This document shows, one piece after another, positions 45,342 to 54,012 of a stretch of 64,000 nucleotides of DNA. This DNA is from Chloroflexi bacterium OLB14 (lineage in GTDB: Bacteria; Chloroflexota; Anaerolineae; Anaerolineales; Villigracilaceae). Under the pieces are notes generated by a model, which had not been told where the DNA came from, did not search any database, and worked only from the letters and a program-made list of their open reading frames with translations. Both the position numbers and the translations under genes were made by a program. The DNA is taken from positions 1 to 64,000 of the forward strand of contig LMZR01000039.1 in the NCBI GenBank assembly GCA_001567105.1, written 5' to 3'. Position 1 is the first letter of the stretch. Each line of letters begins with the position of its first letter.

Positions 45342-47117
45342 ATGAGTGCAAATGGAAATAAAATTGAATTACCTGCCAGCATTATCGTGCGTGACTTGGC
45401 ACAAAAGATTGAAAAAAGCCCAATTGATTTAATTAAAAAATTAATGACCAATGGTGTAATGGCGACTATTAATCAGTCGGTGGATTTTGATACCGCCGCA
45501 ATTGTAGTGGCTGAATATGGCTTTGAAGCAGTAGCAGAAGTTGTGGAAGAAGAAGTTAAAGAAGAAGTGGGTGAAGTTCCGTTATGGAGACAATTAATTG
45601 CAGATGAAGATAAATCTCAATTAAAGCAACGCCCACCTGTGATTACAATTTTAGGTCATGTTGATCATGGTAAAACAAGTTTGTTAGATGCAATTCGTTC
45701 CACCGAAGTGGCGGCTGGTGAAGCAGGTGGAATTACACAACACATTGGCGCATATCAAGTAGAAATGAAAGGACGTTTGATTACGTTTTTAGATACACCT
45801 GGTCACGCGGCATTTACTCAAATGCGTGCGCGTGGTGCACAAGGTGCTGATATTGTTGTCTTAGTTGTCGCCGCAGATGATGGTGTAATGCCTCAAACAC
45901 GTGAAGCCATTGCTCATGCTAAAGCCGCGCGTGTGCCAATCATGGTGGCATTAAATAAAATTGATAGACCGAATGCCAACCCTGATAGAGTTAAACAACA
46001 ACTGGCTGAATTAGAACTCGTGCCAGATGATTGGGGCGGTAATACTATGGTGGTGCCTGTCTCTGCCAAAAATAAGCAAGGCATTGATGATTTGCTCGAA
46101 GGCATTTTATTAGTTGCTGATAGTAATGAAATTAAAGCAAACCCAAATGGAAAAGTTGTTGGAACAATCATTGAAGCAGAGTTAGATAAATCAAAAGGTG
46201 TGATTGCAACGCTGTTAGTTCAAAATGGAACACTCGCTTCAGGTGACGTGGTTGTGGCTGGTACTGCTTACGGCAAGCTTCGTGCTATCTCCGACTATAA
46301 AGGCAAGCCTGTTAAAAAAGCAGGTCCATCTACACCAGTTTCTGTGATGGGCATGAGTGATGTACCTTCTGCTGGAGATTTGTTCCAAGTTGTCGGGTCA
46401 GATAAAGAAGCGCGTGCTATCGTAGCAGAAAGAATTGAAGCGGCAAAAGTTGCCGCACAATCGAAGAAAAAAGTTTCACTCGAAGATTTGTTTGCCAACG
46501 TGCAAGCAGGTGATGCTAAAGAATTAAACTTAATCATCAAAGCCGATGTGCAAGGTTCACTTGACCCAATCATTACAGAATTAAATAAACTAGGTCAAGG
46601 TGAAATTGGTTTGAAAATACTTCATGCTGAAACAGGTAACATTGGTAATAATGATGTCATGTTGGCTTCTGCTTCCAAAGCCATTATCATTGGCTTCAAC
46701 GTGCAAGCGGATATTGATGCTCGGCGCATGGCTGAAAAAGAAGGCGTAGATATTCGTTTGTATGAAATCATCTACCGCATGACGGAAGATATTGAAAAAG
46801 CACTCAAAGGTATGTTAGACCCTGATTTGGTTGAAACAAATCTTGGACGTGCGCAAGTGTTACAAGTATTTTCTGCCTCAAAATTTGGTAAGGTGGCTGG
46901 TTGTAAAGTCATCGAAGGTGAATTGAAACGTGGTGCTAAAGTGCGCGTATATCGTGGTGATGACATCGTCTTTGAAGGTGATTTATCATCATTACGCCGT
47001 GAAAAAGATGATGTAAAAGAAGTTCGTCAGGGCTTTGAGTGTGGTGTTGGTTTCAAAAATTTTAACGACATCATCCCTGGTGATATTTTGCAATGTTATA
47101 CTGTTGAGAGTAATTAG
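45342..47117 (+). CDS. infB: Translation initiation factor IF-2
   Basis: A short-form IF-2 of 591 residues. After a small N-terminal domain (LPASIIVRDLAQKIEKSPID) come the GTPase boxes GHVDHGKTSLLD, DTPGHAAFTQMRARG, NKID and a VSAKN motif, then the beta-barrel domain and the C-terminal IF-2 domains with the fMet-tRNA-binding end (GFECGVGFKNFNDIIPGD). It recruits initiator tRNA to the 30S subunit. The long N-terminal extension of enteric IF-2 is absent. AAAGGAG lies upstream of ATG. Confidence 0.97.
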   Translation: MSANGNKIELPASIIVRDLAQKIEKSPIDLIKKLMTNGVMATINQSVDFDTAAIVVAEYGFEAVAEVVEEEVKEEVGEVPLWRQLIADEDKSQLKQRPPVITILGHVDHGKTSLLDAIRSTEVAAGEAGGITQHIGAYQVEMKGRLITFLDTPGHAAFTQMRARGAQGADIVVLVVAADDGVMPQTREAIAHAKAARVPIMVALNKIDRPNANPDRVKQQLAELELVPDDWGGNTMVVPVSAKNKQGIDDLLEGILLVADSNEIKANPNGKVVGTIIEAELDKSKGVIATLLVQNGTLASGDVVVAGTAYGKLRAISDYKGKPVKKAGPSTPVSVMGMSDVPSAGDLFQVVGSDKEARAIVAERIEAAKVAAQSKKKVSLEDLFANVQAGDAKELNLIIKADVQGSLDPIITELNKLGQGEIGLKILHAETGNIGNNDVMLASASKAIIIGFNVQADIDARRMAEKEGVDIRLYEIIYRMTEDIEKALKGMLDPDLVETNLGRAQVLQVFSASKFGKVAGCKVIEGELKRGAKVRVYRGDDIVFEGDLSSLRREKDDVKEVRQGFECGVGFKNFNDIIPGDILQCYTVESN

Positions 47118-47182
47118 AAAATAGAAAGTGGAAAGTAGTTAGTGATTGCTAAAAGCCAATTGCTAACTGCTACATGCTAAAC

Positions 47183-47532
47183 ATGCCTTCTGGAATTAGA
47201 ATCAAACGCATTGAAGATCGCATCCAACAAGAGTTGCGCAATTATTGATTCATGAAGTCCATGACCCGCGCTTGAAACAAATTTTTGTTACGGATGTTAA
47301 AGTAGATAGAGAACTCGCCTTTGCGAATGTGTACGTCTCTGCTGTTGAAGGGACTGCTCGCTCAAAAGACGTTCTGGCTGGGCTTGAATCTGCTTCTGGC
47401 TTTTTGAGAAAGATACTCGCCTCAAAAGTGGAGTTGCGAGCCTTTCCTAAATTAAAATTTCATTGGGACCCCACGCCAGAGAATGCAGACCACATCGAAA
47501 AAATACTTGCAGGGTTAAAAGACAAGAAATAA
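47183..47532 (+). CDS. rbfA: Ribosome-binding factor A, 5' frameshift
   Basis: ATG 47183 opens with MPSGIRIKRIEDRIQQELRN, the family N-terminus, and then hits TGA at 47246. The next frame, from 47245, continues IHEVHDPRLKQIFVTDVKVD and LRAFPKLKFHWDPTPENADH to the usual end. Adding one T in the ATTATTGATT segment (about 47243-47250) joins them as RNYLIHEVHDPRL. Together they give a normal-size RbfA (about 116 residues) that helps mature the 30S 5' end of 16S rRNA. A lone ORF begins at 47245 only through a TTG and would lack the first helix. I treat it as one gene. Confidence 0.85.
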
Positions 47533-47547
47533 TTTCAAAAGAATTAA

Positions 47548-47618
47548 GCCACAGAGCGCACAGAGTTCACTGAGATTTTTTTAAGAGTTTTTCTCCGTGA
47601 CCTCAGTGGTCTCTGTGG
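47548..47618. repeat. Dispersed palindromic repeat, GCCACAGAGCGCACAGAG family
   Basis: GCCACAGAGCGCACAGAG and GACCTCAGTGGTCTCTGTGG flank a TGAGATTTTTTTAAGAGTTTTTCTC core, as in the copy at 42837. It sits between rbfA and nrnA, followed by GGAG before the start at 47641. Confidence 0.75.
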
Positions 47619-47640
47619 TAAAAACTTATGGAGAATATTA

Positions 47641-48597
47641 GTGGATAATAAAATTATAGGGGACATAAAAGAACGTTTAGCAGTTGCAAATAAAATTGTC
47701 ATCGCCTCACACGTGCGACCCGATGGTGATGCAATTGGTTCATTACTCGGTTTGGGATTAGCATTGCAAAATGCAGGCAAATCGGTGCAAATGATTTTGG
47801 TAGATGGTGCGCCTGTCTCATTTAAGTTTTTACATGGCAGTGAAAAAATCCAAAAAGAAGTAAAAGGCGAGCATGATACTTTCATCACCGTAGATTGTGC
47901 CGACTTTAAGCGAGTGGGAAAAACATTTGAAAACTTTGCTCAACCTGATATTAACATTGACCATCACATCACCAATGAAAAATTTGGAAAATTAAATTTA
48001 ATCGAAGCCGATGAAGTTGCCACAGCGGCGATATTGACAAACTACTTACCCATTTGGGGCTTAAACATCACAACCCCAGTAGCCAATGCTTTGCTGACGG
48101 GCATCATTACAGATACACTAGGCTTTCGCACGTCTAATGTAACTGCGTCAGCACTGAAACAAGCCGCAGCGTTGGTCGAAGCGGGTGGAAATCTGCCCGA
48201 AATTTATATGCAGTCGTTAGTCCAAAAATCATATCCAGCCGCAAAATATTGGGGGGCAGGTTTATCCAGTTTGGAATCCAAAAATGGAATCGTGTGGGGA
48301 ACATTGACCTTAGCCGATAGAAAATCTGCTGGTTATGGTGGCAATGATGATGCCGATTTAATCAATATGATTTCATCTATTGATAAACATAAAGTGGGCA
48401 TGGTGTTTGTAGAACAAGCCAATAAACATGTAAAAATTTCGTGGCGAGCATTAGATTCAAAAATTGATGTTTCAGTTGTGGCAAAACATTTTAATGGAGG
48501 TGGTCACGCCGCCGCCGCAGGAGCCGATATTGAGGGTGATTTAATCGAAATTCAAAAAGAAGTATTAAGAAAAACTAAAGACCTGTTAAATTTGTAA
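47641..48597 (+). CDS. DHH-family phosphoesterase (NrnA-like nanoRNase/pAp phosphatase)
   Basis: The 318 residues contain the DHH motifs: ASHVRPDGDAIGS, FITVDCAD, NIDHHITNE and, in the DHHA1 domain, FNGGGHAAAAGAD. NrnA degrades short oligoribonucleotides and dephosphorylates pAp. In many bacteria it is encoded between rbfA and truB, as here. The start is GTG 47641, with GGAG 8 nt upstream. The symbol is withheld because the substrate range cannot be read from sequence. Confidence 0.9.
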   Translation: MDNKIIGDIKERLAVANKIVIASHVRPDGDAIGSLLGLGLALQNAGKSVQMILVDGAPVSFKFLHGSEKIQKEVKGEHDTFITVDCADFKRVGKTFENFAQPDINIDHHITNEKFGKLNLIEADEVATAAILTNYLPIWGLNITTPVANALLTGIITDTLGFRTSNVTASALKQAAALVEAGGNLPEIYMQSLVQKSYPAAKYWGAGLSSLESKNGIVWGTLTLADRKSAGYGGNDDADLINMISSIDKHKVGMVFVEQANKHVKISWRALDSKIDVSVVAKHFNGGGHAAAAGADIEGDLIEIQKEVLRKTKDLLNL

Positions 48598-48706
48598 AGA
48601 AAGATTCTATAATAAGTAGTACATTTGTAACCTAATAGCAATTCAGCGTTTAATGTATATTAATAAAAATATGTCATAATTACAATGTAATCAGGAGGAT
48701 TATTGT

Positions 48707-49631
48707 ATGAATAGTCAGGATATAAAAAAATGCAATTTCAGGCGCACTGGTAGTAGATAAACCAGTTGGCATGACTTCACACGATGTAGTGCAAGCGATT
48801 CGCAACGGCACAGGCTTACGCCGTGCAGGGCATACAGGCACATTAGATCCACGCGCTTCTGGCGTGTTGGTTATTTTAGTAGGTCCAGCCGTGCGCTTAA
48901 GTGAATATGTTTCCGCATCTGATAAACGCTATCAAGCCATTATCCGTTTGGGTGGCACAACTGATACGTTTGATGCCGAAGGAAAATTCACACCCACTAA
49001 AGATCCCGTTAACGTAAGCGAAGCAGAATTTGAAGAAGCGTTAAAAACTTTTGTTGGTGAAATTGAACAAGTGCCACCTGCCCATTCTGCTGTAAAAGTT
49101 GGCGGAAGAAAAGCCTACGAAATGGCTCGCAAAGGTGAAGAAGTTGAACTAGAACCAAGAAAAATTACAGTGCATCATCTTGAAGTTTTAGAATGGACTC
49201 CACCCGAAGTTGTGATTGATGTGCATTGTTCATCAGGTACTTATGTTCGTTCACTCGCTAATGATTTAGGAAAAAAATTAGGTTGTGGAGCATATCTGGT
49301 TGGCTTGCGCCGCACCAAAAGCGGAAAATTTACTTTACGCGATGCAACTCCACTTAGAAAATTACAAGAAGCATTCAATGCAGGCAATTGGTATCAATTT
49401 TTAATTCCTGCCGCCGAAGCATTAGGTGATTGGCCCTCTGTTGAACTTAATCCCGATGAAGTTGAAGGCGTGCGGCATGGTCATCGCGTCAAAGCCAAAG
49501 AAGCAGATACCGTCAATGAAAAAGTTCGTGGCATTAGTACACAAGGTGAATTGGTTGCATTAATGGAACTCACCATCCAAGCCGATGGTTCAAAAGAATG
49601 GCAACCCAAGAAAGTATTTTTTACTGATTAA
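48707..49631 (+). CDS. truB: tRNA pseudouridine(55) synthase TruB, 5' frameshift
   Basis: Catalytic motif GTLDPRASGVLV carries the nucleophile Asp; GGTTDTFDAEG, AHSAVKVGGRKAYE and CSSGTYVRSLANDLG follow, with a C-terminal PUA domain. It makes pseudouridine 55 in tRNA. The uninterrupted frame starts at ATG 48771 inside the conserved DKPVGMTSHD segment and would lose the first strand. ATG 48707 has AGGAGG 9 nt upstream and encodes MNSQDIK; reading the A7 at 48724-48730 as A6 joins it as KNAISGALVVDKPVGMTSH. I therefore place the start at 48707 with one extra A. Confidence 0.9.
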
Positions 49632-49673
49632 TATGGAGTCAGCCAGCTTGCTGGCGAATTACGGGAGCCTGTT

Positions 49674-49779
49674 GGTCGAGTAGTTGCGAAGCAACGTATC
49701 GAGACCATAAAGGCAACGCAATCCCCAACACAAACATAAGATTGCTTCGTCGTGACTTCGTCACTCCTCGCAATGACAT
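49674..49779. repeat. Composite palindromic repeat (GGTCGAGTAG unit plus CATTGCGAG unit)
   Basis: GGTCGAGTAGTTGC...GTATCGAGACC (49674-49706) is the reverse of the inner unit at 36950. It is followed by ATAAGATTGCTTCGTCGTGA...CTCCTCGCAATGACAT (49736-49779), the right half of the unit at 34106. Two repeat families thus sit together between truB and ribF. Confidence 0.75.
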
Positions 49780-49798
49780 AACAAGTTATAGGATAAAA

Positions 49799-49830
49799 TT
49801 AAGCCATCAACTCGATGGCTTAATTTTTTT
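49799..49830 (+). terminator. Terminator-like hairpin abutting the ribF start
   Basis: TTAAGCCATC and GATGGCTTAA form a 10-bp stem with loop AACTC, followed by seven T and then directly ATG 49831. It looks like the terminator of truB. A TAAAAT at 49794-49799 could also start a transcript whose 5' end is this hairpin. No Shine-Dalgarno is present before ribF. Confidence 0.75.
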
Positions 49831-50751
49831 ATGAATCATTATCACTCACTCACACAAGTATCACTTCAAAATTCACATCTCACCATCGGCGTGTTCGATG
49901 GTGTGCATCGCGGGCATCGTCAAATCATCAAAAAACTTGTAGATGATGCTCACAAAAATAATTCACCTGCTGTAGTGTTAACTTTTGACCCACATCCCAT
50001 TACTGTTTTAACCGATAAAACGATTCGACTCTTAACCACGCCTGATGAACGCGCCCAGATTTTATTCTCACTCGGAGTGGATACTGTCATTACACAACGC
50101 TTCACACCTGACCTTTCAACTGCTACTGCTCATCAATATATGACTAGCCTCAAACAACAGCTTAACCTCAGTCACCTGCTCATAGGGTATGACTTTGCAC
50201 TAGGCAAAGGACGTGAAGGTAACGCGGCTCGCCTAACAGAAATTGGGCAAGAATTAAATTACACAGTTGAAATCATCCCTGCATTAAAAAATGAAGCAGA
50301 TATTATTTCATCTACCGAAATCCGCAAACTCATTTCAGCAGGTGACGTAAACGAAGCCAGTCAATTACTTGGTTATCACTTTCCACTTGGGGGCATTGTC
50401 ATTCACGGGGCTGGGCGCGGAAAACAAATTAACTTCCCCACTGCCAATATTGATTATCCACAAACCAAAATTACACCAATGAACGGCATTTATGCTTGCT
50501 GGGCATATTTAGGTGACGAAAAATTTATGGCGGCAACCAGTGTTGGCTTTAATCCCACCTTCACACCCGAAAGACAAATCCAAAGCGTAGAAGCCTATCT
50601 ACTAGACTTTGAACGCGACATCTACGACCAATATCTGAAATTAGAATTTGTCACCCGCATTCGTGATGAATTGAAATTTGAATCTATCAAAGCATTGATA
50701 CATCAAATTGGGGAAGATGTAAATAAAACCCGTCAAATTTTGACGAAGTAA
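49831..50751 (+). CDS. ribF: Bifunctional riboflavin kinase/FAD synthetase
   Basis: The 306-residue protein has an N-terminal adenylyltransferase domain (GVFDGVHRGHRQIIK, HPITVL, LLIGYDFALGKGREGN) and a C-terminal riboflavin kinase domain (LGGIVIHGAGRGKQINFPTANI, MNGIYACWA, SVEAYLLDFERDIYDQ). It converts riboflavin to FMN and FAD. It completes the usual nusA-to-ribF order. The ATG lies directly after a T tract of a hairpin, with no ribosome-binding site, so it may need translation from a short or leaderless transcript. Confidence 0.95.
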   Translation: MNHYHSLTQVSLQNSHLTIGVFDGVHRGHRQIIKKLVDDAHKNNSPAVVLTFDPHPITVLTDKTIRLLTTPDERAQILFSLGVDTVITQRFTPDLSTATAHQYMTSLKQQLNLSHLLIGYDFALGKGREGNAARLTEIGQELNYTVEIIPALKNEADIISSTEIRKLISAGDVNEASQLLGYHFPLGGIVIHGAGRGKQINFPTANIDYPQTKITPMNGIYACWAYLGDEKFMAATSVGFNPTFTPERQIQSVEAYLLDFERDIYDQYLKLEFVTRIRDELKFESIKALIHQIGEDVNKTRQILTK

Positions 50752-50830
50752 AAAATATAGTTTACGCGACACAGGTTTTTAGTTTGTACCTAGAATGACG
50801 TGAGAGGAGTATAATGCGGTACATAAGTAC

Positions 50831-50894
50831 TTATACAGCCTGTATGCTGTCTAACCACCCAATTTGGACTATTATACAGCCGTTGGCTGTATAA
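50831..50894. promoter_or_regulatory. Operator-like TTATACAGCC sites
   Basis: TTATACAGCC-GTT-GGCTGTATAA (50872-50894) is a perfect 10-bp inverted repeat. A third half-site TTATACAGCC lies at 50831-50840, 41 bp upstream (about four helix turns). They are just upstream of a sigma-54-like promoter, as expected for a regulator-binding site; the regulator is not in the window. Confidence 0.6.
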
Positions 50895-50901
50895 ATCATA
50901 G

Positions 50902-50918
50902 TTGGCACGCCCCTTGCA
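50902..50918 (+). promoter_or_regulatory. Sigma-54-type -24/-12 promoter
   Basis: TTGGCACGCCCCTTGCA matches the sigma-54 consensus TTGGCACRNNNNTTGCW at every fixed position: GG at -24 and GC at -12. The start of transcription would be near 50929, and an AGAGGA lies before ATG 50957. It was the only sequence of this kind I noticed in the window. Confidence 0.65.
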
Positions 50919-50956
50919 TAACAAAGAAACAAGAAAAACATATTATCAGAGGAAAA

Positions 50957-52665
50957 ATGTGGCAAAACAATACAAGTTGGAAGGAAGGTTTATTTTCAGA
51001 AATTCCTTTCAAGAGATTTAAAGCCATTTGGAATAAATCGCAATGGGATTCGCCACTTGCACTATTTACTCGGCTAAATACTAATGATGGATATGATTTG
51101 GCTAACCTTCGATTAATAGGCATTCTATTGTCCTCATCGCCAGCAATGAAACCGATGAACACATTGTTTACTCCTGATTACTACATCGTTGCAATCGATA
51201 CACGTCTTAGGACAACAGATTGTTCAGTTGAAGTAAAAACGCAAGATGGTATTCTTGGGAAGGCAAGAGTCACACTAGAATATCAAGTATCAAATCCTGA
51301 ATCCTTATTTAGCGTTGACGACCCGCTTTTTATATTAAAAAATAGAGCAGGGGAAGCAATTCAAGAACTCATATCTAACAAAAATTATTTTTCTTTGGAT
51401 GAACTTAATATTGAGAATACCCTTCAGGTTCTGGAGGGGAAAAGCGAGACAGGAATTTCACTTAAGGGGTTTTTCAACCTGCAAATCAATTGGGCAGAGT
51501 CTTTCACAAACAGGCTTGAAAATAATGTTCTGGACAAACTGGATGATAAAACACAGCGCAAACTGAACAGACTCAAACTGGATAAACTTAAAGATTTCGG
51601 CATCAATGACCCAATATTAATTGCAAGCGTATTAAGCCAAAACGACTCGGACTTTGAAGTAATCATGAATCATGTTCGCAGTTTTTCTCAGGCAAAAAAA
51701 GATGAAATAGAGCGAGACATTAATTTATTAAATTGGCTCAAGGAAAAAGATTTTTTAACAAGGGCTGATGTTCAGAAAGTAATTGACTCTTTATCTGCAA
51801 AAAGCGACGACCAACAAAAACAGCCAACACATTTAATTTTGATAATAACACAATTAGCAATTCGGCAATTGGAGATAATAGTGTTGTAGTGGTTGGTAAG
51901 CGGAAAATAGATTTGCCTGACGAATCAAACTCCACAAATGATAATCAAGTTGACGATACAAACGAAATCAAATTACCAGAAAAAGAAACTGTTCAAGTCA
52001 CAATTAACGGCACAAATAACTTGTCTAGTGTGGCTGGTGGAAACCTTGAATACGAAGATGAGAAAGAATTTCAATTTTCCGCAGCATATCCGCTTACACT
52101 TTCAAAAAGATTTGAAAGTGTAATTCTATGCCAGATATACTTACGTGAAAGCCGCCCCCGTGCTTTGAGGAATATCAAGTTAGAGTTCCATGAACTACCC
52201 CATGATGAAAAGAAAAAAACAAGTTTGATTAAATTAGGTCAAAAAATAACCGTAAAACTTGATGGTAGCGATTTTTCTTATTCAGAGCCAGTAACCAAGA
52301 CAGTCAATGATTCCTTGATGAAATTTGTGTTCATAGTAAAGCCAAACGACACTTGCGAGCCAGGCTACCACAAGATAAAAGCATCAATTATAGATACAAT
52401 GACTGGAGAAGAATTTGATTATTTGGTATTAAATCACGTCCGAGTAGTTGACTTTGCCTTTGACCATATTTCTCGTCCCTTTCTATCCAGAGTATCCGCT
52501 GTTGTTTTAGGTATTGGCTCTTTTGCAATGTTCATTCTTACATTTTTGGAGCAAATTGATAAAACCATCGGACTTACATCGGGTACAGCGGCAGGCGTTT
52601 TAGCGCTTGGAATTTATGTAAGTTTTTATAACTTATATCAGCGCGTTCACCCGAACACACCATGA
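50957..52665 (+). CDS. SPFH-like membrane protein of unknown function, one frameshift
   Basis: The first half (50957-51889 frame) has a segment resembling a band-7/SPFH core: VEVKTQDGILGKARVTLEYQ, then helices rich in Lys/Glu. The second half (51889-52665 frame) is a beta-rich domain (about 190 residues) with two C-terminal membrane helices (AVVLGIGSFAMFILTF and AGVLALGIYVSFYNLY). Between them, adding one A to the A5 at 51816-51820 joins the halves as NTFNFDNNTISNSAIGDNSV, a low-complexity linker continuing to VVVVGKRKIDL. I treat it as one protein of about 569 residues. The open frame reaches back to 50864, but AGAGGA supports ATG 50957. No precise function is proposed. Confidence 0.55.
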
Positions 52666-52815
52666 AAATCAATGGAGAGTTTCATAAGTCAAAAGCGTGC
52701 CAACAAAGCGTGCGCTCTATCTGTGAGAAGGTACCCGCCATTCGTGGCTTTGATCTTTCACCTTTCAAGCGAATCAGTCTCTGAGGAATTGGTCATTCCC
52801 AGTGAAGGTAAAAGG

Positions 52816-52844
52816 TTGACTTAAATTAAGGTATCATATATAAT
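52816..52844 (+). promoter_or_regulatory. Consensus promoter, predicted leaderless
   Basis: TTGACT (52816-52821), 17-nt spacer and TATAAT (52839-52844), followed by 6 nt and ATG 52851. It is the clearest promoter in the window and leaves no room for a Shine-Dalgarno. The 180 bp before it show nothing I recognise. Confidence 0.75.
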
Positions 52845-52850
52845 ACCGCA

Positions 52851-53276
52851 ATGAGTAGGTACCAAATCGTTGCAGATACCAATGTTTTTGTCAGTGCTTT
52901 GCGTTCACAGTTTGGAGCATCTTACAAACTTTTTTCACTCATAGACAAAGATGTTTACAAATTAAATATGTCTGTTCCACTGGCACTTGAGTATGAATCA
53001 GTCGCTAAAAGGATGATCGGTGAAATTTCGTTAAATGAAGAAGAAATTGACGATATCCTTGACTTTGTCATAAGCAATTCAAATCGTTGGGAAATCTACT
53101 ACCTTTGGCGACCTCAACTTAAAGACCCTGGCGATGATATGGTTTTAGAGTTAGCCGTTACAGCCAGTTGCAGTTACATCATTACATATAACGTAAATGA
53201 CTTCAAAGGAATTGAAAACTTTGGTGTTCAGGCAATAACTCCAAAAGATTTTCTAAAATTGGCAGGTGAATTATGA
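52851..53276 (+). CDS. PIN-domain toxin (COG1569-type)
   Basis: The 141-residue protein begins RYQIVADTNVFVSALRS, the first PIN aspartate, with later acidic residues in LEYESV, DPGDDMVLELA and a final YNVNDF. PIN toxins of this group are RNases paired with small DNA-binding antitoxins. The next gene overlaps by 4 bp (ATGA) and encodes such an antitoxin. Toxin-first order is unusual for VapBC but common in this PIN group. It starts behind a strong leaderless promoter. Confidence 0.85.
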   Translation: MSRYQIVADTNVFVSALRSQFGASYKLFSLIDKDVYKLNMSVPLALEYESVAKRMIGEISLNEEEIDDILDFVISNSNRWEIYYLWRPQLKDPGDDMVLELAVTASCSYIITYNVNDFKGIENFGVQAITPKDFLKLAGEL

Positions 53277-53509
53277 GTACATTAAGTTTAAGGCTTCCCG
53301 AATCACTTCATCAATATGCTCGTGAAATGGCAGAAAAAGAAAATATTTCTATTAATCAACTCATTACTTTAGCGTTGGCAGAAAAACTATCTGCATTAGG
53401 CGCGGAAGATTATTTAGAAATGCGTGCTAAACGAGCAAGCAAGGCAAAGTTTCTGAAAGCCATGTCAAAAGTGGCGAAAGTCGAACCTCCAGATTATGAC
53501 CGTTTATAA
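53273..53509 (+). CDS. Ribbon-helix-helix antitoxin
   Basis: A 78-residue protein with STLSLRLPESLHQYAREMAE and ISINQLITLALAEKLS, the ribbon-helix-helix fold of HicB/Arc-type antitoxins. The basic C-terminus (KRASKAKFLKAMSKVAKVE) probably binds the PIN partner encoded just upstream. The ATGA overlap couples the two. A clear terminator follows. Confidence 0.85.
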   Translation: MSTLSLRLPESLHQYAREMAEKENISINQLITLALAEKLSALGAEDYLEMRAKRASKAKFLKAMSKVAKVEPPDYDRL

Positions 53510-53513
53510 AAGC

Positions 53514-53548
53514 AATGCGCCCCATCTATGTGGGGCGCATTTGTTTAT
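53514..53548 (+). terminator. Intrinsic terminator of the PIN/antitoxin operon
   Basis: AATGCGCCCCA (53514-53524) and TGGGGCGCATT (53531-53541) form an 11-bp stem with a 6-nt loop, followed by TGTTTATTT. Confidence 0.85.
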
Positions 53549-53725
53549 TTAAATGCTGAGGTTTTACACCTTGTCATTTTTCTGATTGACGATAGAGCAA
53601 GTGCAATTAAAACCGAGTGAAGTTTGTCAACAACAACCAATACTGCGGGGTTATTGAAATATAAGTTTCTTTTCTGTATGATAAATGAGTAGATTAACGT
53701 GAATAATTGGTAGCGTTGTTCGGGC

Positions 53726-53810
53726 GGGATAAATCCCTTCCTCAGTTCGTAGAAGCCCTTACGGGCTTAAGCGCGAAGCGCTTCCATGTACTGAGCGAGG
53801 ACTTTAGTCC
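53726..53810. repeat. Multi-hairpin repeat or structured element
   Basis: In a 503-bp stretch without genes (53510-54012), five stems follow one another: GGGAT-AA-ATCCC (53726), AAGCCC-TTAC-GGGCTT (53753), AAGCGC-GAA-GCGCTT (53769), GGACT-TT-AGTCC (53799), and an outer CTCAGT (53741) / ACTGAG (53790) closing around the two middle hairpins. The rest of the stretch has no open frame; nothing else recognisable. Confidence 0.75.
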
Positions 53811-54012
53811 GATGTGGGCAGGGTAAATTACTTATACGTTATTCATGTTAGAAGTACATACTTAATCTACTCAATATTTTGTAAATACGCCGAATTTACA
53901 AAATTTTGAATCCTGTTCTGGTAGGGGGAAAGGTATGGCTTAAGGAACATTTCACATCACTTGTTCGTCATGTTTACACGCCGAAAAATTTAATAAAAAA
54001 GGAGAAGAAGAT

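Noticed and set aside
48707..48775. Programmed ribosomal frameshifting in truB at the A7 run
   Set aside because: An A7 run alone is not enough, the needed shift is +1, and many other genes here show the same type of break. A one-base insertion error or mutation is simpler.
36936..49779. Insertion sequence
   Set aside because: The palindromic units are 30-110 bp and no transposase gene is near them; they are better described as REP- or MITE-like repeats.
53510..54012. CRISPR array
   Set aside because: The hairpins are different from one another, not regularly spaced direct repeats, and there are no cas genes nearby.
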